A stretch of DNA of 64,000 nt. Origin: Oscillospiraceae bacterium. GTDB lineage: Bacteria; Bacillota_A; Clostridia; Oscillospirales; Ruminococcaceae. Positions 51,234-59,743 of the stretch are shown here, piece by piece. A model generated the notes under the pieces. The model saw only the letters and a program-made list of their open reading frames with translations, was not told where the DNA came from and made no database searches. The position numbers and the translations under genes are program-made. The stretch covers positions 1 through 64,000 of the forward strand of contig JAGAJA010000021.1 of the NCBI GenBank assembly GCA_017829075.1, in the 5' to 3' direction. Numbering within the stretch: position 1 is the first letter of the stretch; each line of letters starts with the position of its first letter.

Positions 51234-51653
51234 ATGCCTGAAATAAGATACATACAGCCCGCTGATAAGGAATTCTGGTACAGATTTGACAGACATCTTC
51301 CGGAGCGGGAGTTTGAGAATAAAATACTCAATAAGCAGGGCTATGTGATGTTGGAGAGTAACAAGGCTGTCGGCTTGCTGAGATACAATCTGTTCTGGGA
51401 TAACACGCCGTTCTGCACAATGCTGTTTGTTGATGAATATTACCGTGGCAGGGGCTTCGGACGGAAGCTGATAGAATTCTGGGAAAATGATATGAAACGT
51501 CAGGGGTATGGAATGATCCTGACTTCCACGCAGGTGGACGAAAACGCACAGCATTTTTACAGAAAGCTGGGCTACAAGGACTGCGGCGGACTTATTATTG
51601 ATATCCCTGATTATTCACAGCCAATGGAACTGTTTATGATAAAAGCAATATAG
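51234..51653 (+). CDS. GNAT-family N-acetyltransferase
   Basis: 139 residues, start preceded by AGAAAGAGAGGGACT. GNAT fold with the acetyl-CoA pyrophosphate loop as YRGRGFGRKLIEFWEND, preceded by the beta4 strand MLFVDEYY and followed by ILTSTQVDENAQHFYRKLGYKDCGG. Lying between two polyamine enzymes, it may acetylate a polyamine or a precursor. This is inferred only from position. Confidence 0.8.
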   Translation: MPEIRYIQPADKEFWYRFDRHLPEREFENKILNKQGYVMLESNKAVGLLRYNLFWDNTPFCTMLFVDEYYRGRGFGRKLIEFWENDMKRQGYGMILTSTQVDENAQHFYRKLGYKDCGGLIIDIPDYSQPMELFMIKAI

Positions 51654-51664
51654 AAAGGAACACC

Positions 51665-52816
51665 ATGAACTGGATAACCAAAGTTGACACTCCCTGCTAT
51701 GTAATAGACGAAAAGCAGCTCCGCAGAAATCTGGAGCTGCTGAAATACGTCCGGGAAAGGGCAGGCTGCAAGATACTGCTTGCGCAGAAAGCGTTCTCGG
51801 CATTCTCCTGCTATCCGCTTATCGCGGAATATCTGGACGGCTGCACCGCCAGCGGAATTTACGAAGCGTGGCTTGGCTGGGAGGAAATGGCGAAACCGTT
51901 CGGCAGGGAGAATCACGTTTTCTCTCCGGCTTACCCGGAGTGCGACATGGACGAGCTGCTGAAAATATGCGATCATATGGTATTCAATTCCCCGCAGCAG
52001 TGGGCGAAATACCGGGATAAAGTCCGGGCAAATGACCGCTACATTCAGGCGGGAATACGCATAAACCCGGAGTACAGCGAGATTGAAACCGACATCTACA
52101 ATCCCTGCTTCACCGGTTCCCGGCTTGGGACAACTCTGGAGCGCTTCAACGCAGACCCTGCTCTGTACGAGGGTATAGACGGACTGCACTTCCATACTAT
52201 GTGCGAGCAGGGCGCGGACGTGCTGGAGCGCACTCTGACCCATGTCGAGGAGAAATTCGGCTTTATGTTCGACAGAATAAAGTGGCTGAACTTCGGCGGC
52301 GGACACCACATAACCCGCCCCGGCTACGATGTGGAGAAGCTCATTTCCTGCGTGAAGCGGATAAAGGAGCAGTACGGGCTGGAGGTGTATCTTGAGCCGG
52401 GAGAGGCTGTCGCGCTGAACGCGGGCTGGCTTGTCACCACAGTTCTCGATACATTCAAGAATGGCTGCGACATTGCGATAACAGACGCGTCCGCCGCCTG
52501 CCATATGCCGGACGTGCTGGAAATGCCCTATCGCCCGGAAATTATAGGCGCAGGCAAGCCCGGCGAGAAGCCGTATACCTACCGCTTGGGCGGCAATACC
52601 TGCCTTGCCGGGGACGTTATCGGGGACTATTCCTTTGATAAGCCGCTGTCCGGCGGGGAGCGGCTGGAGTTCTGCGACATGGCGATTTATTCCATGTGCA
52701 AGAACAACACATTCAACGGAATGCCGCTTCCGTCGATCTATATTTTAAAGGAAAACGGCGAAATTCAGCTTGTGAAGAAGTTCGGATATGAGGACTTCAA
52801 GGGCAGATTATCATAA
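51665..52816 (+). CDS. nspC: Carboxynorspermidine decarboxylase
   Basis: 383 residues, alanine-racemase/group IV decarboxylase fold. The PLP lysine lies in KILLAQKAFSAFSCY near residue 43, with HFHTMCEQGADVL, WLNFGGGHHITRPGYD, YLEPGEAVALNAGWLV and GNTCLAGDVIGDYSF. The CLAGD motif near residue 317 provides the active-site cysteine and aspartate. It removes the carboxyl group from carboxyspermidine or a relative made by the enzyme at 49585. Confidence 0.93.
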   Translation: MNWITKVDTPCYVIDEKQLRRNLELLKYVRERAGCKILLAQKAFSAFSCYPLIAEYLDGCTASGIYEAWLGWEEMAKPFGRENHVFSPAYPECDMDELLKICDHMVFNSPQQWAKYRDKVRANDRYIQAGIRINPEYSEIETDIYNPCFTGSRLGTTLERFNADPALYEGIDGLHFHTMCEQGADVLERTLTHVEEKFGFMFDRIKWLNFGGGHHITRPGYDVEKLISCVKRIKEQYGLEVYLEPGEAVALNAGWLVTTVLDTFKNGCDIAITDASAACHMPDVLEMPYRPEIIGAGKPGEKPYTYRLGGNTCLAGDVIGDYSFDKPLSGGERLEFCDMAIYSMCKNNTFNGMPLPSIYILKENGEIQLVKKFGYEDFKGRLS

Positions 52817-52831
52817 AAAGGGAGCGATAGA

Positions 52832-53557
52832 ATGCCGGGACTTGGCACATTGATAAATGTTGCGGGAATTGTTATCGGAGGAATGGCCGGACTGCTGTTC
52901 GGAAAGCTGATAAAGCCCCGAATGCAGGAAACCATGACCTGCGCCTGCGGAGTTTGTGTGATTTTCCTCGGAATTGCCGGGGCAATGGAGAAAATGCTCA
53001 CCGCGAATGAAAACGGCGCCCTCAGCAGCGGCGGTACGATGATGGTGATTGCAAGCCTTGTGCTGGGCGCTCTGGTGGGTGAACTTCTCAACATTGAAGC
53101 CGGAATGGAGCGTTTCGGCGGCTGGCTCAAAAAAGTCACCCACAGCGAGGGTGACGGCGGTTTTGTGGACGGTTTTGTGACTGCTTCGCTGACGGTTTGT
53201 ATCGGCGCAATGGCGGTAGTCGGGGCAATTCAGGACGGAATTCTCGGAGATTATTCCACACTTGCCGCAAAGGCGGTGCTTGACCTTATCATTGTGATGA
53301 TAATGACCTCCGCAAAGGGCAAGGGCTGTATCTTTTCGGCAATTCCGGTGGCGGTTTTTCAGGGAGTTATCACCGCGCTTTCCCGGCTTATCGAGCCGGT
53401 CATGACGGAAAAGGCTCTGGCAAATCTGTCACTGGTGGGGTCGATTCTTATTTTCTGCGTGGGTGTGAACCTCGTTTGGGGTAAGAAGATCAAAGTCGCG
53501 AATTTCCTTCCGGGGATAGTGTTTGCGGTTGCCTGCGCGTTCCTGCCGTGGTTCTGA
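52832..53557 (+). CDS. DUF554 membrane protein
   Basis: 241 residues with about seven hydrophobic segments. DUF554 signatures GTLINVAGIVIGGMAGLLFGKLI, LGALVGELLNIEAGMERFG, TASLTVCIGAMAVVGAIQDGILGD. The family has no established function and a transporter role is often supposed. It follows nspC by 16 bases, so a link to polyamine export or uptake is possible but unproven. Confidence 0.85.
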   Translation: MPGLGTLINVAGIVIGGMAGLLFGKLIKPRMQETMTCACGVCVIFLGIAGAMEKMLTANENGALSSGGTMMVIASLVLGALVGELLNIEAGMERFGGWLKKVTHSEGDGGFVDGFVTASLTVCIGAMAVVGAIQDGILGDYSTLAAKAVLDLIIVMIMTSAKGKGCIFSAIPVAVFQGVITALSRLIEPVMTEKALANLSLVGSILIFCVGVNLVWGKKIKVANFLPGIVFAVACAFLPWF

Positions 53558-53576
53558 TTTTTTGGAGGAATATTAT

Positions 53577-54806
53577 ATGTCAATTAAGTACAACCTTACC
53601 GCCTCTGAGGCTTTGAACCTCTTTCTGGGCGGCGCGGAATGCGGTATGCCGGAGAGCCTTCTCGCAAAGACCGAAAAGGAAATGGGAGCGGAGATACACC
53701 CCACGGTGCGGGAATTCGCTGCGAAGTACTTTTATCTGATACCAAATTCCGGTAAATTCCGGATCCGGGATTTCCACCTAGTCCATGTCGGCGATGAAAT
53801 GCGGGTGGACGATTTCCTTGTGATAGGCTCTGACGGCGGCGCACAGTACGCGGTGTTAAGCCCTGACAGCCGTGAAAATCCTCCGGTATACATGGGCAGA
53901 AGAAACGGCGAGAACATAGAGTGGAGCATTACTCAGCTTCATTTGCAGGATCATCTGGCTAAGGTCATCGCCGAGGGACTTGCCCCATACTGCGAAGCGG
54001 CTTTCGGCGATAATCCCGATGATATCGCGCATATTGCGAAGGTTTTCGGCGCGGACGTAAATCAGCTTGAATTAGGCGGCGAGTGGGGCTTCACTCTTTG
54101 TTTCAACGAGGAGCGGCAGGAGCTAGCAATTTTCCTGAGAGGGGACGGAGAGCTGAAAAATGCCGCTGTCTATGCGAAAACCTCAAACGGAGTGGAGGGA
54201 ATACCTTTCGGCGGCAACACCAACGCAGAACTGAAGGAATTCTTTGACGCTGAATTCTACGGTAATTCCATTAATTGCAACTACGAGTATGCGTTACTGA
54301 TCAATTCAGAGCGGATAACTCGCACGAAGGATAGCGGCGCTCCGGCAACTCAGTCAGCGGAGCTGGAGCGGCTGTCGGCACGGTGCTTATGGGCTTTGGG
54401 AAGGTTTGATGAGGCAGAAAAGCTGCTGAATTCCGCAGCATCGGCATTTACAAACAGTCTTATTCATACTTACACCGCCCTGTCGAATATGCTTGGCGAG
54501 TGCGGCGAGGCCGAAAGATCCGAGAAAGCCTTTGAAGCAGTGGCAGCTCTCAGCGAGCTTGCCGGGGATTATGACGCGCTCGGAATGCTGTACCAGACCC
54601 GCGGGCAGAAACTGGACAAGGATATCGAAACCATTGACCGTGCAATCGAGCTGTACGATAAGGCGATAGAGCAGTTCCAGAAGATGCCAAGACCCAACAA
54701 GCATGATATCGCCCGCACACAGCAGCTCCGGGGAGAAGCCCGCCGCCGGAAAAAGGAAGCGCTGAAAGCGGCGAATGTTTCCGAAACCGGTGGAAAACAG
54801 GAATAA
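53577..54806 (+). CDS. Uncharacterised protein with TPR-like C-terminus
   Basis: 409 residues from the ATG preceded by TTGGAGGAATATT. A longer frame starts inside the DUF554 gene. The N-terminal 115 residues (LLAKTEKEMGAEIHPTVREFAAKYFYLIP...GSDGGAQYAVLSPDS) recall SMI1/KNR4-type immunity-fold proteins. A middle segment is unrecognised. The last 150 residues contain TPR-like helical pairs (LSARCLWALGRFDEAEKLLNSA, YDALGMLYQTRG). Last gene of the run, followed by a terminator at 54926. A role cannot be assigned. Confidence 0.6.
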   Translation: MSIKYNLTASEALNLFLGGAECGMPESLLAKTEKEMGAEIHPTVREFAAKYFYLIPNSGKFRIRDFHLVHVGDEMRVDDFLVIGSDGGAQYAVLSPDSRENPPVYMGRRNGENIEWSITQLHLQDHLAKVIAEGLAPYCEAAFGDNPDDIAHIAKVFGADVNQLELGGEWGFTLCFNEERQELAIFLRGDGELKNAAVYAKTSNGVEGIPFGGNTNAELKEFFDAEFYGNSINCNYEYALLINSERITRTKDSGAPATQSAELERLSARCLWALGRFDEAEKLLNSAASAFTNSLIHTYTALSNMLGECGEAERSEKAFEAVAALSELAGDYDALGMLYQTRGQKLDKDIETIDRAIELYDKAIEQFQKMPRPNKHDIARTQQLRGEARRRKKEALKAANVSETGGKQE

Positions 54807-54925
54807 TTTTCCGCCGGTTGAAAATATTCGATAAAATGTCGGAAAAGTGCGAGAAATACACAAAATATTGTTGAATAGTTTTTGCAAAAATCTAGATGTT
54901 GTGATTTTTGACGAAAAAATGCCGT

Positions 54926-54954
54926 GAAGCCTGTTTGCCGCAGGCTTCTTTTTT
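54926..54954 (+). terminator. Terminator upstream of the division cluster
   Basis: GAAGCCTG (54926-54933) pairs with CAGGCTTC (54941-54948), followed by TTTTTT. The remaining interval to 55251 holds the mraZ control region only. Confidence 0.85.
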
Positions 54955-55022
54955 ATGCAAATTGCACAAAAATATGAACAAAACTTTATTTTTTATTTTT
55001 GTGAAAAACTCGCTGTTGACAC

Positions 55023-55095
55023 TTGCAAAAAATCTTAATTCGGTGTATACTAATTGTGGGTGAAAGTGGTGAAGTTTTCACTAAAGTGGTGAATA
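55023..55095 (+). promoter_or_regulatory. mraZ promoter and MraZ-box repeats
   Basis: TTGCAA (55023-55028) and TATACT (55046-55051), 17-base spacer. Just downstream, three GTGG cores start at 55056, 55066 and 55086, exactly 10 and 20 bases apart. The second and third share AAGTGGTGAA. An inverse GTTTTCAC lies between them. MraZ binds phased TGGG/GTGG repeats in front of its own operon, so this is very likely its autoregulatory site. Confidence 0.75.
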
Positions 55096-55251
55096 AGTTA
55101 ATAAAAATCCACGAAATGAAACTTCTGCCTGCCCGAATAACAATTTATTACAGGGGAAATATATTACAAAATCTACGGAAGATCCGTCCGAGGAGGGCGG
55201 GAAAGGCACAAAATTCACAGGGGACTTTTGTTTTGGAAAGGGGGAATAGAG

Positions 55252-55671
55252 ATGTACGGAGAGTTCGAGCATACCATAGACTCAAAAGGACGCATGAACT
55301 TTCCGGCGAAGCTCCGGGAAGAGCTGGGAGAACATTTCTATATTTCCAAAACGATTGGTGAAGCGTGCCTGACAGTACACACAGAACAGAGCTGGAACGC
55401 CCTCAGAGAAAGCCTGAAAGGCAAGCCGCAGAAGGTAAGGCTGCCGATCGAGCGTTTCCTTTTCGGCGGCGCCTGCGAGGCGGAGCCGGACAAGCAGGGA
55501 AGAATTGCTATTGCGCCGGCGCTGAGAGCATACGCGGGGCTTAACTCCGAGGTGGTGGTCGTTGGAATGGACGATCACGCGGAAATCTGGGACAAGGCTG
55601 CGTACAAGGCTTACACAGACAGCATATCCACTGAGGATATTGCAGCGCTTGCCGAGGAGATTGGTATTTGA
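55252..55671 (+). CDS. mraZ: Transcriptional regulator MraZ
   Basis: 139 residues from the ATG preceded by GAAAGGGGGAAT. Two AbrB-like halves carry the D-x3-R signatures DSKGR (residue 11 on) and DKQGR (residue 81 on). MraZ forms a ring that binds phased repeats upstream of the dcw operon and represses it. Those repeats are visible at 55056-55089. The stop overlaps the next start (TGATG). Confidence 0.96.
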   Translation: MYGEFEHTIDSKGRMNFPAKLREELGEHFYISKTIGEACLTVHTEQSWNALRESLKGKPQKVRLPIERFLFGGACEAEPDKQGRIAIAPALRAYAGLNSEVVVVGMDDHAEIWDKAAYKAYTDSISTEDIAALAEEIGI

Positions 55672-56621
55672 TGGAGTTCTCACACATTTCTGTTCTGCTT
55701 AAAGAAACGGTTGAAGGCGCGTTTTCAGACCCAAAGGGCGTTTACGCAGACCTCACCACTGGCGGCGGCGGTCACAGCCTTGAGCTTGCAAAGAGGCTGG
55801 ACGGCGGCAGGCTTATCTGCTTCGATCAGGACAGGGAGGCGCTTGAAGCTGCTGGGGAGCGGCTAAAGGGCTATCCGGTCACATTTGTGAGAAGAAATTT
55901 CTGCGAGATAAAATCGGTGCTGGCGGAGCTTGGAATTGAGGCTCTGGACGGCATTATTGCCGATTTAGGGGTATCCTCGCATCAGCTTGACACGGCGGAG
56001 CGCGGCTTTTCATTCCATAATGACGCGCCGCTTGACATGAGAATGAGCGGAGAGGGGCTTTCCGCACGGGACGTGGTGAACGAATACGGCGAGGGGGAAC
56101 TTGCCCGTATACTGTTTGACTACGGCGAAGAAAAATTCGGGAACAAGATCGCAAGAGGCATAGTAAACGCCCGGCTTTCCGCCCCGATAGAAACCACCGG
56201 ACAGCTTGCGGAGATAATAAAATCCAGCGTTCCGGCGGCATACCGCAGGGAAAAGAACCCCTGCCGAAAAAGCTTTCAGGCGATTCGGATAGAAGTCAAT
56301 CACGAGCTTGACGTGCTGGACAAAGCGCTGACAGACGGCTTTGACGTACTAAAGGTGGGCGGCAGAATGTCGGTCATCACATTCCATTCGCTTGAGGACA
56401 GAATAGTAAAGAACCGCTTCAAGGAGTTCTGTACCGGGTGTACCTGCCCGCCGGAATTTCCGGTATGCGTGTGCGGCAAAAAACCTATGGGAGAGCTTGC
56501 TGTGAAAAAGCCGATAACGGCGAGTGCGCAGGAGCTTGAAAACAATCCCCGGAGCCGCAGCGCGAAGCTCAGAATAATAGAGAAGATCCGCAGCAGCCCG
56601 CTGGAGGATCAAGGCAAATAA
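55671..56621 (+). CDS. rsmH: 16S rRNA (cytosine1402-N4)-methyltransferase
   Basis: 316 residues. ATG overlaps the mraZ stop by one base. HISVLLKETVEG, the AdoMet motif YADLTTGGGGHSLELAKRL, ICFDQDREAL, IIADLGVSSHQLDTAERGFSF and RKSFQAIRIEVNHELDVLDKAL are diagnostic of RsmH (MraW). It methylates 16S rRNA in the decoding centre. Position after mraZ is canonical. Confidence 0.97.
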   Translation: MEFSHISVLLKETVEGAFSDPKGVYADLTTGGGGHSLELAKRLDGGRLICFDQDREALEAAGERLKGYPVTFVRRNFCEIKSVLAELGIEALDGIIADLGVSSHQLDTAERGFSFHNDAPLDMRMSGEGLSARDVVNEYGEGELARILFDYGEEKFGNKIARGIVNARLSAPIETTGQLAEIIKSSVPAAYRREKNPCRKSFQAIRIEVNHELDVLDKALTDGFDVLKVGGRMSVITFHSLEDRIVKNRFKEFCTGCTCPPEFPVCVCGKKPMGELAVKKPITASAQELENNPRSRSAKLRIIEKIRSSPLEDQGK

Positions 56622-56656
56622 GGCAAAGGAACGGAGCACAAAAGGAGGGTGAGCTT

Positions 56657-57166
56657 ATGCTTCCCGAAATCGACAGGACAAACCTTGCCTACGATCTTTC
56701 CCTTTATGAAAACACCGCCCGCAGACAGCAGGAGGAAAGAGAGAAGGACAGAGAACGCAGGTCAAGAGATATAAAGATGAAAAAGCACTCTGTATCCCGG
56801 AGCGGCTCAAAGCTCAAGCTTGTGCTGTGTGCTGCGGGGATTTTTGGTGCGCTGTGGGCTGTGAACGTCCAGAATACAAAGGTGGACGATATCGCGCGCA
56901 TGGTTGATGATCAGAAGATACTGCTTGCTGAGGCGCAGGACGAAAATTCCCTGCTCCAGAGCAGGCTTGACAGCAAGGCAAATATCGGATATATCGAGGA
57001 ATACGCCACCAACGAGCTTGGTATGGCAAAGGTGACCAATTCCCAGATAAAATATCTTGATGTGAACACCGAAAGCCTTATTGAGGTAAGTCCGGAGGGC
57101 GATGGAAGCATTTTCAGCGCCATTGCGGACTGGTTCGGGGATTTGCTGGAATACATTGGTTTCTGA
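56657..57166 (+). CDS. ftsL: FtsL-like cell division protein
   Basis: 169 residues, ATG preceded by AAAGGAGGGTGAGCTT. A basic cytoplasmic N-terminus of about 55 residues is rich in Arg, Glu and Lys. One membrane segment spans about 56-75 (KLVLCAAGIFGALWAV). A leucine-zipper-like coiled coil follows (DQKILLAEAQDENSLLQSRLDSK) and then YIEEYATNELGMAK, the common end of FtsL/DivIC. FtsL activates septal synthesis with FtsB/DivIC. Assigned by topology and position rather than high similarity. Confidence 0.8.
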   Translation: MLPEIDRTNLAYDLSLYENTARRQQEEREKDRERRSRDIKMKKHSVSRSGSKLKLVLCAAGIFGALWAVNVQNTKVDDIARMVDDQKILLAEAQDENSLLQSRLDSKANIGYIEEYATNELGMAKVTNSQIKYLDVNTESLIEVSPEGDGSIFSAIADWFGDLLEYIGF

Positions 57167-57321
57167 TGGCATAATATAGAGGTGAGCGGACTTGCTGTCT
57201 GCGCCCTATACTCTGCCGGCAACGGATTTTTTGAGCAAGGTCGGCTTATAATGCGCTGTGCAGCGTGTCTGTGCAGACATGAAAGTCCGGCTTTGTTTTT
57301 TCTTTTGGAGGAATAGCTGCT

Positions 57322-59724
57322 ATGAAATTCAAAAAAGTAGTAGGAAAAATAGGTCAGGGGCTGCTCGACTGGGAAGAGCGCAGCGCTGAAAAGCCCCGAA
57401 TGCTGAACGCCAGCACAAAGCAGCTTATTGTACTCGGAATCATCGTAGCATTTTCGGTGTATGTCGGAGCGTTCCTGCTGAAATATTCGATACTTGACGG
57501 TGACAGATGGCGTATGCTTGCCACCGACCAGCACCAGTCCGAGGTAGTAATAAAAGCTAACCGCGGCTCTATCTATGACGCGAATGGCACTGTGCTTGCG
57601 CAAAGCTCAACTGTGTGGGATATATCAATATCGCCTCATAACATCGAGAATGCGAATACAAAGGCAAAGGAAGCGTATGCGAAGGAATCCGCGAAGCTCA
57701 TTGAAAAGGGGGAAACTCCCGAACCCTATGTGGAGCGTGCGGAGCTTATCGCAAGGGGGCTTTCCGAGATACTCGGCGCGGATTATGACAAGATAAAGAC
57801 CGCCTGCACCGACTATGACAAAAAATACTACATAGTACAGCGAAAGGTGGAGAAGCCGGAGGCAAACGAGATCACAGCGTTCATGAACGAAAACGGTCTG
57901 AACTCTGACGATATCTACCTCTGGCCAGCTTCTAAGCGGTATTACCCCAACGGCTCGCTTGCCTCCAATATCATAGGCTTCACGAACTTTGACGGCGATG
58001 GCGTATATGGGCTGGAAGCGTATTATGACGATTATCTCAGCGGCACTGATGGAAAGGCGATCTATGCTGTCGCTGCGGACGGGCGGGAGCTTCAGAACTC
58101 CAGCGACGCTTATTATTCCGCGGTGGACGGATATGACCTTGTGCTGACTCTGGACGAGGTTTTGCAGCACTATCTTGAGAAAAATCTTGAGCTGTGCGTT
58201 TCGCAGCATCAGGTAATAAACCGCGCCTGCGGAATTATCATGAACTGCAACACTGGAGCGGTGCTTGCAATGGCCACCGCGCCAAGCTTTGACCTTAACA
58301 ACCCCTCGGAGCTGAAAAGCAGCTACGATCTCCAGCTTCTTGAGGAAATGAAAGCGGCGGGGGCGACCGAGGAGGAGCTTGACGAAAAGGAAGCCGCCCT
58401 CCGTGAGCAGCAGTGGAAGAACAAGGCGATAACCGAGCTGTACTATCCCGGTTCGGTATTCAAGACTGTGACCTGCGCCAGCGCGCTTGAAGAAGAGGTG
58501 GTTTCCAAGGAATCCACATTCGTCTGCAACCGTGTTGAGGTGGTTGCGGGAACTCCTATCAAGTGCTGGGCAAGCTACGCCCACGGTACGCTTACCTTAC
58601 AGGAGGCTGTCACCAAGTCCTGCAACCCCTGCTTTATTCAGATAGGACAGCGGCTGGGCGCGGATAAGTTCTGCGACTATTTCGAGGCATTCGGATTTAC
58701 CGAGCCTACCGGAATTGACCTGCCCGGCGAGTCGGGAAGCTTGTACGTTCCGCGCTCACGAATGGGACTGGTGGAGCTTGCTTCCTCCAGCTTCGGTCAG
58801 ACCAACAAGGTGACACCGCTGCAAATGACCACTGCGCTATGTGCTATCGTAAACGGCGGTTATCTGGTAACTCCCCATGTTGTGGATAAGATACTTGACT
58901 CGGACGGGAACGTGGTAAAGACCATTGAAACCCAGATAAAGCGACAGGTAATCTCCGAGGAAACCTCCGCGCAGATGCGTGAGATACTCGAAACGGTCGT
59001 AAACACCAATGGCGGCAGCAACGCATATATCAACGGTTATCGTATCGGCGGAAAGTCTGGTACGACTGAGAAAATTGATGAGTACAACGAGCTCCTTGCC
59101 ACTACCGGCGAGGATAAGATGACATTCGTTCCGTCCTTTGCGGCATTTGCTCCGGCGGACGATCCGCAGATTGTTATGCTGGTAATGGCGGATACTCCTA
59201 CCGGAACCCAGTATTATGGAAGTGCTGTTGCGGCTCCGGTTGTTTCGTCAGTACTAAAAGAGGGACTGCCGCACCTCGGAATTTATCCCACCTACACTGC
59301 GGAGGAGCTTGCAAAAATGGACGCGGCTGTGCCGTATGTCTTAGGTCTTGAGCCGCAGCGCGCAGAAGCGAAGCTGTTTGCAGAGGGCTTTGAGGTGCGC
59401 TATATCGGCGATACAACGAGCGGCGCAACAGTAACTACCCAGATACCTGCTTCCGGCAGCAGCATACCTAAAGGCTCGACAGTGGTGCTGTATATAGGCA
59501 ATGACGCAGAGTTGGAATCCGGCACGATACCTGACGTAACAGACATGACTGTTTCTCAGGCGAACGAAGCGATAGTGAACGCGGGCTTCAACATCAAGAT
59601 ATCCGGCGGCGCGGCTGATAATGCGGACGCAGTCGCAGTGTCACAGTACCCACTCGGCGGAACAGACGCTTATAAGGGCAATGTGGTCGAGGTAACGTTC
59701 CAAGTCAACGGCTGGTCAGACTAA
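57322..59724 (+). CDS. Class B penicillin-binding protein with PASTA domains (FtsI/SpoVD type)
   Basis: 800 residues, ATG preceded by TTTGGAGGAATAGCTGCT. One membrane segment (about 36-57). Dimerisation domain with RGSIYDANGTVLAQSS. Transpeptidase motifs S378-V-F-K381 (PGSVFKTV), S433-C-N435 and K578-S-G-T. Two C-terminal PASTA domains (about 665-730 and 732-798: VPYVLGLEPQRAEAKLFAEGF, IPDVTDMTVSQANEAIVNAGF). It cross-links septal peptidoglycan. PASTA-bearing versions in the dcw cluster of Clostridia serve as vegetative FtsI or spore-cortex SpoVD. One gene cannot tell which. Confidence 0.92.
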   Translation: MKFKKVVGKIGQGLLDWEERSAEKPRMLNASTKQLIVLGIIVAFSVYVGAFLLKYSILDGDRWRMLATDQHQSEVVIKANRGSIYDANGTVLAQSSTVWDISISPHNIENANTKAKEAYAKESAKLIEKGETPEPYVERAELIARGLSEILGADYDKIKTACTDYDKKYYIVQRKVEKPEANEITAFMNENGLNSDDIYLWPASKRYYPNGSLASNIIGFTNFDGDGVYGLEAYYDDYLSGTDGKAIYAVAADGRELQNSSDAYYSAVDGYDLVLTLDEVLQHYLEKNLELCVSQHQVINRACGIIMNCNTGAVLAMATAPSFDLNNPSELKSSYDLQLLEEMKAAGATEEELDEKEAALREQQWKNKAITELYYPGSVFKTVTCASALEEEVVSKESTFVCNRVEVVAGTPIKCWASYAHGTLTLQEAVTKSCNPCFIQIGQRLGADKFCDYFEAFGFTEPTGIDLPGESGSLYVPRSRMGLVELASSSFGQTNKVTPLQMTTALCAIVNGGYLVTPHVVDKILDSDGNVVKTIETQIKRQVISEETSAQMREILETVVNTNGGSNAYINGYRIGGKSGTTEKIDEYNELLATTGEDKMTFVPSFAAFAPADDPQIVMLVMADTPTGTQYYGSAVAAPVVSSVLKEGLPHLGIYPTYTAEELAKMDAAVPYVLGLEPQRAEAKLFAEGFEVRYIGDTTSGATVTTQIPASGSSIPKGSTVVLYIGNDAELESGTIPDVTDMTVSQANEAIVNAGFNIKISGGAADNADAVAVSQYPLGGTDAYKGNVVEVTFQVNGWSD

Positions 59725-59743
59725 ATATTTAGGCGGTGAGGTC

